From positions 1 to 37,392 of the forward strand of contig JADMJV010000176.1 in NCBI GenBank assembly GCA_018780265.1: DNA of 37,392 nucleotides, read 5' to 3'. The notes below the pieces were generated by a model, which saw nothing but the letters and a program-made list of their open reading frames with translations, had not been told where the DNA came from and did not search any database. The number at the start of each line of letters is the position of its first letter. The stretch's first letter is position 1. This DNA comes from a bacterium. GTDB lineage: Bacteria > Vulcanimicrobiota > Xenobia > Xenobiales > JADMJV01. Made by a program: the position numbers and the translations under genes. This document shows positions 24,375 to 33,003 of this stretch, piece by piece.

Positions 24375-25358
24375 ATGAAAGTTTTTCTCGCCAAGCCCCG
24401 TGGATTTTGTGCCGGTGTCGACCGAGCCATCGACGTGGTGGAAATCGCCCTCGATATCTACGGGCCGCCCGTTTATGTTCGTCACGAAATCGTGCACAAC
24501 GATCACGTGTGCAACGAGCTTCGCAAGAAGGGCGCCATCTTTGTCGACCACATGCAGGAGATCCCATCCGGGTCGGTTACCATTTTCTCGGCCCACGGCA
24601 TTTCGCCGGCCATCAAAGATGAGGCGCGGACACGCAACCTGAAAGTGATCGACGCAACCTGCCCGCTGGTGACCAAAGTCCATCTCGAAGCGATTCGCTA
24701 CGCCAGGCGTGGTTACCACATCGTGTTGATCGGCCACCGCAACCACGTCGAAGTGGAAGGAACCATGGGCGAGGCCCCCGGGTCCATCACGCTGGTAGAA
24801 TCACCCAGCGATGTAGCCAACCTGAAGCTACCTCAAGTGGAGAAGCTGGTCTACCTGACCCAAACGACCCTGTCGGTGGATGACACCACCGAAGTGATCC
24901 AGGCCCTCAAGGTCCGTTACCCCAACATCGAGGCCCCGCCCACCGACGACATCTGCTATGCCACCACCAACCGACAGATGGCCATCAAGGAAATGGCTCG
25001 CAAATGTGATCTAATCCTGGTGATCGGTTCACGCACCTCTTCCAACTCCAACCGCCTGGTCGAAGTAGCCATATCCAACGGTTGCCGCAGCAAACTGATC
25101 AACGACTCCAGCGACCTGGTCCGAGAGATATTTGAAGGGGCCGAAAAGGTAGGCATCACCGCGGGCGCCTCGGCCCCTGAAATTCTGGTCCAGGACGTGG
25201 TGCGCTGGCTGGAGACGCAATTCACTGTGGAGTTCGCCGACCTGGACGTCATCAAAGAGGATGTGGTGTTCACCCTGCCCAAAGAGATCGCTGGCGTAGT
25301 GCGTGGTTCCAAGTTAGGCGAAACCCTGCTCTCCAAGCACGTCGTCAGCAAAAGCTAG
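24375..25358 (+). CDS. ispH: 4-hydroxy-3-methylbut-2-enyl diphosphate reductase
   Basis: IspH (LytB) makes IPP and DMAPP in the last step of the MEP isoprenoid pathway, using a [4Fe-4S] cluster. The three cluster cysteines are present: C12 (RGFCAGVDRA), C96 (DATCPLVTK) and C194 (DDICYATTNRQ). The substrate-side residues are there too, with H41, SAHG, and the VIGSRTSSNSNRL loop. The 327-residue length is usual. ATG at 24375 has GGAGG 4 nt upstream, so the start is firm. The last four bases overlap obg on the other strand. Confidence 0.97.
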   Translation: MKVFLAKPRGFCAGVDRAIDVVEIALDIYGPPVYVRHEIVHNDHVCNELRKKGAIFVDHMQEIPSGSVTIFSAHGISPAIKDEARTRNLKVIDATCPLVTKVHLEAIRYARRGYHIVLIGHRNHVEVEGTMGEAPGSITLVESPSDVANLKLPQVEKLVYLTQTTLSVDDTTEVIQALKVRYPNIEAPPTDDICYATTNRQMAIKEMARKCDLILVIGSRTSSNSNRLVEVAISNGCRSKLINDSSDLVREIFEGAEKVGITAGASAPEILVQDVVRWLETQFTVEFADLDVIKEDVVFTLPKEIAGVVRGSKLGETLLSKHVVSKS

Positions 25359-26800
25359 AGCTGGCCTTTTTTTCGCCCTCGCCCTCGGGTTCCCACCTGG
25401 CCGGCCACCGCCTGGGCCTGTTCTTTGGCCGATTTGCGCAGCTCGGCCCGACGCACCAGGGCCTCCTTCTGGGAAGGACGCACCTGGACCGCGTCATGGT
25501 CGGGTTGCCGCTCCCTGCGCAGCCACTCGGGCGTAGGCTCAAAGTCAAAAAGATTTTTGCCGATCCGCACCGTCTCGCCAGCTTCGGCTCCCTGACGCAG
25601 CAGTTCGTCCTCCACCCCCCAGCCCAGCAATTTGCGCTGCAAATTGCGCACATTGTCGGGGTCCTCCATGTCGGTGCTGCGCACCAACAGTTCAACCTTT
25701 TCTCCAAAAACACGCCAACAGTCCACCTCATATTCCACTCGAAACTCATGGTGCGTGCGAGGGGGCAGAGGATGGGCCAGTTGACGCACCGGCAGGGGTG
25801 TCTGATCCAATTCGCCAAAAAGTTGCTCGAGCAACGCCGGCAAGCCGGCATGGGCGTGACAACTGACCTCAAAAAGCCTCAATCCACGCTTGCGACAGGC
25901 GGCCCGCAGCGCCTCCAGGACCCCCTGACACGACTCCAGTTCACATTTGTTGACAGCCACAACCTCGGGGCGCAAGGCCAGGTTTTGGCTGTAAAGACGC
26001 AATTCGCGGCGCAAAGTATCGTAGGTCTCCAGGGGCTCCTCCATGGAGAGCGAGGCCAGGTCGAGCAGATGAAGCAGCACACGGGTGCGTTCGACGTGAC
26101 GCAGAAAACGATGGCCCAGGCCCACGCCCTGAGAGGCCCCTTCGACCAGTCCGGGCAGATCGGCGAAGACGATGCCCTGATAGCCCCGATTGACCACCCC
26201 CAGCGTAGGCTGCAGCGTAGTGAAAGGATAATCACCGACCTTGGGCTCGGCTCGGGAAATCACGCTGAGCAGCGTGGATTTTCCGGCGTTAGGCATGCCT
26301 ACGATGCCGACCTCGGCCATCATCTGCAGATCCATGGTCAGCCAGCGCTCTTCGCCCGGGTCCCCGTTTTCATAGTGCCGCGGAGCTTTATCCACGGAAG
26401 TGACAAAGTGGCAATTACCCCGTCCGCCGCGCCCCCCACGGGCCACCAGCACGCGCTCGCCATCGCGAAAAAGGTCGGCCAGACACAGTCCGGTCTCCTT
26501 GTCGGCAACGATGGTCCCGGGTGGCACCAACAAGATGACATCCTCGCCATCGCGTCCGCTGGCCCGCTTGCGACCTCCTTTGCCACCGGCACCCGCCCGC
26601 CAGTGGACCTTTCGCTTCAGATCCAAAAGAGTATGCAAATGGCCATCCACCTGGACGTAAACGTTGGCCCCCCGGCCTCCATCACCACCGTCCGGGCCTC
26701 CATCGGGCACAAACTTCTCACGCCGCATCGAGCGCGAACCGTTACCGCCGTCGCCACCGCGAACGTAGATGTTTATGTGATCAACTAATCCATGACTCAT
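25355..26800 (-). CDS. obg: Obg/CgtA GTPase
   Basis: A 481-residue ribosome-associated GTPase that helps 50S assembly and stress control. The Obg glycine-rich fold is residues 1-155 (GGDGGNGSRSMRREKFVPDG and others). The G domain has GMPNAGKST (168-176, the usual Phe replaced by Met), DLPGLVEGAS and NKCE. An OCT domain (VEYEVDCWRVFGEKVELLV, GAEAGETVRIGKNLFDFEP) and a charged tail rich in Arg/Lys follow. All are normal. ATG at 26800 has AAGGA 6 nt upstream. It follows rpmA after a hairpin terminator. Confidence 0.96.
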   Translation of the reverse strand: MSHGLVDHINIYVRGGDGGNGSRSMRREKFVPDGGPDGGDGGRGANVYVQVDGHLHTLLDLKRKVHWRAGAGGKGGRKRASGRDGEDVILLVPPGTIVADKETGLCLADLFRDGERVLVARGGRGGRGNCHFVTSVDKAPRHYENGDPGEERWLTMDLQMMAEVGIVGMPNAGKSTLLSVISRAEPKVGDYPFTTLQPTLGVVNRGYQGIVFADLPGLVEGASQGVGLGHRFLRHVERTRVLLHLLDLASLSMEEPLETYDTLRRELRLYSQNLALRPEVVAVNKCELESCQGVLEALRAACRKRGLRLFEVSCHAHAGLPALLEQLFGELDQTPLPVRQLAHPLPPRTHHEFRVEYEVDCWRVFGEKVELLVRSTDMEDPDNVRNLQRKLLGWGVEDELLRQGAEAGETVRIGKNLFDFEPTPEWLRRERQPDHDAVQVRPSQKEALVRRAELRKSAKEQAQAVAGQVGTRGRGRKKGQL

Positions 26801-26810
26801 GACAATTCCT

Positions 26811-26844
26811 TACAAAAGCAAACAGCCCCGGGGACCGAGGCTGT
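26811..26844 (-). terminator. Intrinsic terminator between rpmA and obg
   Basis: On the minus strand ACAGCCTCGG, loop TCC, CCGGGGCTGT forms a 10-bp stem (one T-G wobble) followed by TTGCTTTTGT. It is downstream of rpmA and 11 bp from the obg start. It should reduce transcription into obg and make L27 more abundant than Obg, or separate the two genes fully. Confidence 0.7.
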
Positions 26845-26882
26845 CGCCGCCCGCTGCAGTTGCAGCGGATCAAAGGCTTGGA

Positions 26883-27164
26883 CTAGCCCTCAGCAGGCTT
26901 GACCGAAACCAGAGTGCGATCACCCTTAGAACTAAAAGTAACCGTGCCGGGGGCGGTGGCAAACAACGTAAAGTCCCGTCCGGTGCCTACATTGTCACCG
27001 GCCCAGAACTTATTGCCGCGCTGGCGCACCAGGATGTTGCCGGAGAGCACTTCCTGTCCGCCAAAACGCTTCACGCCCAGCATTTGAGGGTTGCTGTCAC
27101 GACCGTTCTTGGTCGAGCCCATCCCCTTTTTGTGGGCAAAGCGCGTTAAATCCATCCAAAACAT
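26883..27164 (-). CDS. rpmA: 50S ribosomal protein L27 with N-terminal extension
   Basis: L27 reaches the peptidyl-transferase centre with its N-terminus. The 93-residue product reads MFWMDLTRFAHKKGMGSTKN, then GRDS, and ends with ATAPGTVTFSSKGDRTLV. The first ten residues and the RFA-HKKG junction resemble the extension removed by the Prp protease in Firmicutes. ATG at 27164 is fixed by GGAGGA 5 nt upstream, and an internal ATG at 27155 is less likely. rplU, its usual upstream neighbour, is not here. The next upstream gene codes for a DUF4394 protein. Confidence 0.95.
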   Translation of the reverse strand: MFWMDLTRFAHKKGMGSTKNGRDSNPQMLGVKRFGGQEVLSGNILVRQRGNKFWAGDNVGTGRDFTLFATAPGTVTFSSKGDRTLVSVKPAEG

Positions 27165-27197
27165 CGTATCCTCCGAGCCCTTCAATAGAGCCTACCT

Positions 27198-27225
27198 ATT
27201 ATACCGAGAACGCTCCATCTGGCAA
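27198..27225 (-). promoter_or_regulatory. rpmA promoter
   Basis: On the minus strand TTGCCA (27225-27220), a 16-bp spacer and a perfect TATAAT (27203-27198) precede rpmA. The expected leader is about 27 nt and carries the GGAGGA ribosome site. This explains why rpmA is not expressed from an rplU operon. Confidence 0.75.
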
Positions 27226-27235
27226 GATGTAGAGC

Positions 27236-27283
27236 AAAAATAAAGACCCCCCGGAGGCCTCTGATGAGAAACTCCGAGGGGTC
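27236..27283 (-). terminator. Intrinsic terminator of the DUF4394 gene
   Basis: On the minus strand GACCCCTCGGAG pairs with CTCCGGGGGGTC, giving a 12-bp stem with one mismatch and a 15-nt loop. TTTATTTTT follows directly (27244-27236). It lies 17 bp past the DUF4394 stop and before the rpmA promoter. Confidence 0.85.
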
Positions 27284-27299
27284 GAGTCGAACTCTTGCC

Positions 27300-29057
27300 T
27301 TAGATTCCCGGCGGCAGAGCAGCGAAGTCGAGCAGTGGGCGACCACCGATGTTGCTGACCGGGTCGGCCTGACCCGTTCCCAGATTCAGGCGGCAAAGCA
27401 CGGACTGATTGGCCGGCACGTCGGGGTTCTGAGACAGCAGGGGCACCGTCACCAACCAGGCGCGGTCATTGGCCTCAATGTCAATGCCCGTATTGTTGGT
27501 AGCCGTGACGGACAGACCGCCCATGGTGGTCAAAACACCGGCCGAGATGGGACTGCCCACCTGAGCCAGAGTTGGCAATTGGGCATCCACCAGGCGCCGA
27601 CGCGTGTCGACCACAAACAGGCGAGTCGAGCGCGAACCCAGGAAGTTCTGCGTGTAGGCGGCTCCATTACAGAGCGGCCCCAAGGTCGGGTCGGCGTTAA
27701 AGCTCGGGTCGTTCGTCGGATAGCTCAAATTGGAATTGGCCGTGGTGGCGCCCGAGTTGGGAACCACCGAGAAGTTGGTGGTATTGGTGACGGTGTTATT
27801 GGTGGCACCCGGAGCGCTATTGGCACTGACCACCCGGAGCAGGTCGTTGGTGGGATTGAAGTCCAGCCCGGTGGTCGTATTAACGGCCCCGATGCCGGCG
27901 CCCAGCGTAGAGAGCAAGGTGGCTGCGCCGTTGGCCAGATTCACCTGATAAATGCGACCGACACCGCCACCGTCCAGCGTCAACAAGTGCGTTCCGTTGG
28001 CAGCCGTGAAGGTGCTGCCATCGATGGCGGCGCCCTTGCCGGTGCCCGGACGAATGTCGCAACCGCGGATGGTTTCACCAGCGCCCAGGCCGGTGATCAG
28101 AGCGGACGAAGTCAGCGTCTGGGGCGAAGTCGAACTGAAACGCACCAGATTGTTGTTGTCGTCGATGCCCACAAAGTTGGTCACGGCCGGTGCCGCAATC
28201 TCCACGGCCATCGTCTGAATGACGCGGCCGCCGCCGATACCGCCCAGAGACAACAGCGTACCGGTGCCCGGATCGAAGGTCAGCAACTGCGACTGAGCAC
28301 CACCGGACGGAGTGGCCGCAATGAAGCCCAGTCCGTTCGGGGCAATGTCAAACCCGACCGTATTTTGAACGAAGAACGGGAACGGCACGGCGTTTGTGAG
28401 GGCACCGGTGGTCGGATTCTGCTGATAGATGGCGTTGGTGGCCGAATCAATGGTAAATAACTGAGTCGTAGTGGCGCCCGCAAAATTGTTGGTGTAGGCG
28501 GTACCGCAACTGCCCGTGACCGGGTTGCCTCCGATATTGACGTTGCCATCGGCCCCCAGCAAAGCACCGGTATTGACGTTGACGCGAATATTTTGACCGT
28601 TGGAAACCTGACGAATGGCGTCCACCACCGGATTGAAGTCAATGTCGTTGGCGAACGCCTGACTCGGATTTACGCCATTGCCCACCAGGAAACAATTGGC
28701 AGTATTGGTGTCGATATAGTGGACCTTGCCAAGGCTGGTAATACCGTAAAGAATCCCGGTATTGGGGCGAAAGTCGATGCCCGTCAGCCTTTCGCCAGCA
28801 GCCAGGGCCGGGGTAAAGGTGGGCGTTCTCTTGCCCTGGATGACCAGCGGATTGTCCGAATTAAAAGAAAGCAGATCACCAGCGGTATCGATGGCGAAGA
28901 TTCGGAAGACCTGGCCGGTGTTGCCGCCCCCCGGCCCGGCGAATGGCTGATCGCTTTCGTTTTGATTTCCGGTGATGGTCGAGACCACATTGCCGCAACC
29001 AAAAGTCATCAGTGCCGCTAATCCCACGGTCACGGAAGCCAAAATTGTTCGTTTCAA
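27300..29057 (-). CDS. Exported protein with two DUF4394 domains
   Basis: A 585-residue product with a signal peptide (MKRTILASVTVGLAALMTFGCGN; the Cys suggests a lipoprotein, although the lipobox TFGC is imperfect) and two tandem DUF4394 modules. Each repeats phrases such as FRIFAIDTAGDLLSFNSDNP / FVGIDDNNNLVRFSS, IRGCDIRPGTG versus LTGIDFRPNTG, and LDFNPTNDLLRVVS versus IDFNPVVDAIRQVS. This is a beta-propeller-like pattern. The start is TTG at 29057: GGAGG sits 5 nt upstream, and the longer GTG (29069) lies in the ribosome site. Likely a surface-displayed protein of unknown function. An intrinsic terminator follows it. Confidence 0.8.
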   Translation of the reverse strand: MKRTILASVTVGLAALMTFGCGNVVSTITGNQNESDQPFAGPGGGNTGQVFRIFAIDTAGDLLSFNSDNPLVIQGKRTPTFTPALAAGERLTGIDFRPNTGILYGITSLGKVHYIDTNTANCFLVGNGVNPSQAFANDIDFNPVVDAIRQVSNGQNIRVNVNTGALLGADGNVNIGGNPVTGSCGTAYTNNFAGATTTQLFTIDSATNAIYQQNPTTGALTNAVPFPFFVQNTVGFDIAPNGLGFIAATPSGGAQSQLLTFDPGTGTLLSLGGIGGGRVIQTMAVEIAAPAVTNFVGIDDNNNLVRFSSTSPQTLTSSALITGLGAGETIRGCDIRPGTGKGAAIDGSTFTAANGTHLLTLDGGGVGRIYQVNLANGAATLLSTLGAGIGAVNTTTGLDFNPTNDLLRVVSANSAPGATNNTVTNTTNFSVVPNSGATTANSNLSYPTNDPSFNADPTLGPLCNGAAYTQNFLGSRSTRLFVVDTRRRLVDAQLPTLAQVGSPISAGVLTTMGGLSVTATNNTGIDIEANDRAWLVTVPLLSQNPDVPANQSVLCRLNLGTGQADPVSNIGGRPLLDFAALPPGI

Positions 29058-29074
29058 AGAAACCTCCACAGCCT

Positions 29075-29088
29075 GAGACTAGAGTCTC
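29075..29088. repeat. Short perfect palindrome in the leader of the DUF4394 gene
   Basis: GAGACT-AG-AGTCTC, 6-bp arms with a 2-bp centre, lies about 7 bp upstream of the ribosome site. It could be an operator or an RNA hairpin that affects start access. No more can be said. Confidence 0.35.
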
Positions 29089-29186
29089 GGCAAAATAGCG
29101 AAGCGGGTTTCTGAAACTCTGCGGACTTCCCTGCTTAAATACCCCGGTGAACTGCACGAAGTCCTCAAGAGCCATCAGAGACGTGC

Positions 29187-30842
29187 TTATTGCTCGACAA
29201 TCGACAGTGACCCGACCCCCACCGTCTGAGCTTGCAGGGCTGGCGGCACCATGATCTGAATACTATTGATGGCCGGGGCGGGACCGGGCAGGGAGACCTC
29301 CTTGCCCAACTCCACGTCGCGGAGTACCCAAACACCGTTGTTGTAGGTCAGCTCGAGTGTCTGAGAGAGGGCCTGATTCCAATTTCGATTCAAGATTTCA
29401 GAAACGGAACCATTGAGGGAAATGGCCGTGGCATAGACCCCGCGCTCCAAGGCCGAGGTTACGCCCACCACAATCGTGGACTGATTCCACAGGCCGATCT
29501 GAAAGTTGGCCGGTCCCTGACTTCGCAAAAGAGTGATTCGCACGATGCGCAAGCCCACCGTCACATCGCGCCGAATCACCAACCCGCCGGCCTGGCCAGC
29601 GGGCGCGGAGATGGTATTGGGCGAGAGACCACCGACGTATCCTATCATTTTCCAACCCAAGGGCAATGAAAAATAGCTCAACATGTTCGGATTCACCGGC
29701 GACATTTGGATGGGGCCGTTGGCCGACACCGGGGTCAGCGGAGGCGCGGGCGGCAAATTGGGCCGGGCCGGAAAGTGACGAAAATCGACTCCGGGTCTGG
29801 GAGTAGAACTGGCCACCGGCGAGGGTGAGGGGGTCGAAGGGGGAGTCTTCATCAAATGCTTGACACGATAGAGCACCACCATCAACAGCAAGAAACTGGC
29901 CGAAGCCAACGCGGCCCTGAGCAAAAACTCCTTGGCTTCTAAGGGGCGCGCCCCTTGATAGACCACCTCAGGGACCTCTTCCAGATAGAGTTCCTCGACG
30001 CGCCGGGCGTCTCCCTCCACTCCGCTGATCACCTGCAGAGCCTGACGGGCGGCCATCTCCATTTTGCGGGCGTTGGCATAACGGCGATTGACATTGTCCT
30101 GGCAGGCCCGATCGACCACCTCGGCCAGGGCCGGATGGACGTCGTTGCGTACCGTGGCCAGAGGAGGAATATCAAAAGGAGCCGGTTGCTCGCCCACCAA
30201 CATATGCCACATCGTAGCTCCCAGGGCATACAGGTCCGAGCGCGCCTCGGGGTGACCCTTGACCTGCTCAAGGGGCGCATAGCCCAGCGTTCCCACCAGA
30301 GTCTTGGTGGTGGCTGAGCCGCCTTCGCGAGCCAGCCCAAAGTCCACCAAAAAAAGTTCGCCGTCAACCTCGCGGACAATGATGTTCTGGGGTTTGACGT
30401 CTCGATGCAGCAGAGACTTGGGCAATCCGTGCAAATACTCGAGCACGTCCAGAATCTGCAAAGAATACTGGAGCAAAAGCTCTTCGGGAAAACGGCGGCC
30501 GTTGCTTTTAAATCCCTTGAGGACCTGATCGAGGCTCTTGCCCTCGATGAACTCCATCACGTAGTAGCCGCACTCTTCCACTCGAAAAGCATCCAGCATA
30601 CGGGGAATGCGTGGATGATTGAGAGTGCGCAGCAGTTGCCATTCGCCCTCAAATCGCTCCAACATTTCGCGATTTTCAAAGCCCGCCCCGGCATCTGACC
30701 GAAGCTGCTTAACAGCCACCACCCGCTCATTGGAGCGGTCGCGAGCCCGATAAACCGCCCCCATGCCCCCCTGGCCGATGGGAGCTTCGATCTCGTAACG
30801 ATCCTCAAGGACCGAGCCCGCCTCGTGCAACATGACCTGCAT
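29187..30842 (-). CDS. Transmembrane Ser/Thr protein kinase
   Basis: A 551-residue eukaryote-like (Hanks-type) kinase. The domain at residues 15-275 has the glycine loop GQGGMGAV, K45 (VAVK), HRDVKPQN with catalytic D149, and D167-F-G. It has GTLGYAPLEQ in the activation end. A membrane helix lies at about 307-326, then a Pro-rich stretch and an extracellular beta-rich domain of about 170 residues, ending in a jelly-roll-like pattern. PASTA repeats are absent, so the outer domain is a different, unidentified sensor. ATG at 30842 or 30833 is possible, and 30842 has the better upstream purines. Divergent from a sugar nucleotidyltransferase. Confidence 0.9.
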   Translation of the reverse strand: MQVMLHEAGSVLEDRYEIEAPIGQGGMGAVYRARDRSNERVVAVKQLRSDAGAGFENREMLERFEGEWQLLRTLNHPRIPRMLDAFRVEECGYYVMEFIEGKSLDQVLKGFKSNGRRFPEELLLQYSLQILDVLEYLHGLPKSLLHRDVKPQNIIVREVDGELFLVDFGLAREGGSATTKTLVGTLGYAPLEQVKGHPEARSDLYALGATMWHMLVGEQPAPFDIPPLATVRNDVHPALAEVVDRACQDNVNRRYANARKMEMAARQALQVISGVEGDARRVEELYLEEVPEVVYQGARPLEAKEFLLRAALASASFLLLMVVLYRVKHLMKTPPSTPSPSPVASSTPRPGVDFRHFPARPNLPPAPPLTPVSANGPIQMSPVNPNMLSYFSLPLGWKMIGYVGGLSPNTISAPAGQAGGLVIRRDVTVGLRIVRITLLRSQGPANFQIGLWNQSTIVVGVTSALERGVYATAISLNGSVSEILNRNWNQALSQTLELTYNNGVWVLRDVELGKEVSLPGPAPAINSIQIMVPPALQAQTVGVGSLSIVEQ

Positions 30843-30928
30843 ACGCTTCCGTCCTGAGCAGGGCAGTCCTGCGCGGCGCAGGAGGACAAGCAAAAAACGT
30901 GAACCGCCGCGGGCGGAGGAACAAGCAC

Positions 30929-31819
30929 TTGTTGACTTTGGTGGTTTTAGCGGCCGGCATGGGCAGTCGCTATGGGGGCTTAAAGCAGGTGGACCCGGTC
31001 GGTCCCCACGGCGAAATCCTGTTGGAATATTCGGTTTTCGACGCCATCAAGGCGGGCTTTGAGCGGGTGGTCTGCGTGATCCGCCGCGACCTGGAAGAGG
31101 CTTTTGACCAACACATCGCCTCTCGCCTGCGAGATCAGATCGCCCTGGACTACGCCTACCAGGAACTGACCGACCTGCCTGATGGCTTCGCTCTGCCGCC
31201 CGATCGCAGCAAACCATGGGGCACCGGCCACGCCATCTGGGCCTGTCGCGAGTGCGTCAGCGGCCCCTTTCTGGCCATCAATGCCGACGACTACTATGGA
31301 CCTCACTCCTATCAACTGTTGGCTCAACAGTTGCAACACGCCGACTCCCCTTATGCCATGGCCGGCTTTAGACTGGCCAACACCCTTTCCGAATTCGGCT
31401 CGGTGTCACGCGGCGTGTGTAGCAGCGATGAGCACAACTGGCTGCAAAGTGTGGTGGAGCACACCAAAATCGAGAAACAGGGGTCCAGAATTGTCTCGCA
31501 GGAGGCGCCTGGCGGCCCTCAAGAATTGAGCGGCGAAGAGTTGGTCTCCATGAACTTCTGGGGCTTACAACCTTCGATTTTCGCAGAACTGGGCCACCAG
31601 TTCCAACAGTTTCTGGCTTCCAATCCGGGCCCGAAGGGCGAACTCTATATTCCCAGCGTGCTCGACCAAGTCATTCGCGAAGGCAGGGGCAAGGTGAAAG
31701 TGCTGGCCAGCTCGGAGAGTTGGTTTGGCGTCACCTACCCCGACGACAAGCCGCGTGTGGTGGAGGAGGTTCGGACCCGCATCCAACGGGGACTGTATCC
31801 GGAGAAACTATGGTCGTAG
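30929..31819 (+). CDS. Sugar-1-phosphate nucleotidyltransferase
   Basis: The product has the signature LVVLAAGMGSRYGGLKQVDP at its start, the hallmark of nucleotidyltransferases that join NTP to sugar-1-phosphate (RmlA/GalU-like fold). Further motifs are KPWGTGHAIWACRE and INADDYYG (metal-binding Asp pair). I choose TTG at 30929 because GGAGGA lies 8 nt upstream and homologues usually start just before LVVLAAG. A GTG at 30899 would add ten residues rich in Arg. It overlaps the next gene by 10 bp. With the NahK-like kinase it should make a UDP-sugar, probably UDP-HexNAc. Confidence 0.85.
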   Translation: MLTLVVLAAGMGSRYGGLKQVDPVGPHGEILLEYSVFDAIKAGFERVVCVIRRDLEEAFDQHIASRLRDQIALDYAYQELTDLPDGFALPPDRSKPWGTGHAIWACRECVSGPFLAINADDYYGPHSYQLLAQQLQHADSPYAMAGFRLANTLSEFGSVSRGVCSSDEHNWLQSVVEHTKIEKQGSRIVSQEAPGGPQELSGEELVSMNFWGLQPSIFAELGHQFQQFLASNPGPKGELYIPSVLDQVIREGRGKVKVLASSESWFGVTYPDDKPRVVEEVRTRIQRGLYPEKLWS

Positions 31820-32898
31820 ATCATCACATCGCTTCCGAATTTGTTGGACCCCAGCAGGTTTCGGCCATTTTACCCATGGGGCGTGGACACATCAATGATA
31901 CCTTTTTAGTCCACTACCACGATGGACCGGATCGGGTATTGCAGCGTCTTAACAGCCACGTTTTTCCGCGTCCCGAATGGGTGATGGACAATATCGTGCG
32001 GGTCACCGAGCATCTGCAGCGCAAACTCAGCCACCTGCCCGACGCCGACCAGCGCCACCTGCGAGTCATCTTCACCCACACCGGTCGCTCCCTCTTCGTC
32101 GATCCTCAGGGGCACCATTGGCGTATGTACCATCGCCTGCACCCCATGCACAGCTACGAACGGCTGGAAAATTCTCGCCAGGCATACTGGGTGGGTCATT
32201 CTTTCGGCGCTTTCCAGGCTCAACTGGCCGATCTCTCCCCCCCCCGCCTGCACGAGACCATCGCCGATTTTCACCACACTCCGCGGCGCCTGCATCGACT
32301 GATCCAGGTCAGTCAGGCTGACCCCCATCGCAGGCGGGGACTGGCCCAACGGGAGGTGGATTTTGCCCAGGCCCGCCAGCACCGCGTTGAAGCCCTGATT
32401 AACGCGCATCACCGGGGGGATTTACCGGAACGAATCACCCACAATGACACCAAATTAAACAACCTTCTCTTCGATTCCCAGGGCCAGCAACCCATGTGCG
32501 TGGTGGACCTTGATACGGTGATGCCGGGGTTGGTGCACTACGACTTCGGAGATATGATTCGCACGGGCTGCGCCACCGCTCCCGAGGACGAAGAGAACCT
32601 GGAACTGGTGGACTTTGATCGCGAATTCTTTGGGGGCATCACGCGCGGCTACCTGGAGGCCGGACGCGAATTTCTAACTGAGACCGAAGTCCAGCAACTG
32701 GCCTTTTCCGGCATCCTGATGACGCTCGAAGTGGGCATTCGTTTTCTGACCGACTACCTGGAGGGGGACGTTTACTTTAAGGTTCACCATCCCGAGCACA
32801 ATCTCCAGAGAGCCCGCAGTCAGTTTGCCCTGGTTTCGCGCCTGGAGGCCGCCGAGAACGAACTGCACGATCAGGTCATGACTCTCTGGCAATCCTAG
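31810..32898 (+). CDS. N-acetylhexosamine 1-kinase-like protein (NahK family)
   Basis: The 362-residue APH-fold kinase phosphorylates sugars at C-1. It resembles NahK in HINDTFLV, VLQRLNSHVFPRPEWVMDN, the catalytic loop ITHNDTKLNNLLFD, and VVDLDTVMPGLVHYDFGDMI with the metal-binding Asp. The upstream nucleotidyltransferase would turn the sugar-1-phosphate into a nucleotide sugar. Together they form a two-step salvage pathway for amino sugars from peptidoglycan or glycans. ATG at 31810 overlaps the upstream gene by 10 bp, with GGAG upstream, so the two are coupled. The exact sugar is not established. Confidence 0.85.
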   Translation: MVVDHHIASEFVGPQQVSAILPMGRGHINDTFLVHYHDGPDRVLQRLNSHVFPRPEWVMDNIVRVTEHLQRKLSHLPDADQRHLRVIFTHTGRSLFVDPQGHHWRMYHRLHPMHSYERLENSRQAYWVGHSFGAFQAQLADLSPPRLHETIADFHHTPRRLHRLIQVSQADPHRRRGLAQREVDFAQARQHRVEALINAHHRGDLPERITHNDTKLNNLLFDSQGQQPMCVVDLDTVMPGLVHYDFGDMIRTGCATAPEDEENLELVDFDREFFGGITRGYLEAGREFLTETEVQQLAFSGILMTLEVGIRFLTDYLEGDVYFKVHHPEHNLQRARSQFALVSRLEAAENELHDQVMTLWQS

Positions 32899-33003
32899 CG
32901 CCCCGAAGATACTGGTGACGGGTCTACTCGAGAACAGAAGGCCAGCACCCGTGGTAGCCATGGCCAGCACCGATACTGGCACTCGCCCCTCAGCAGCGAG
33001 CGC

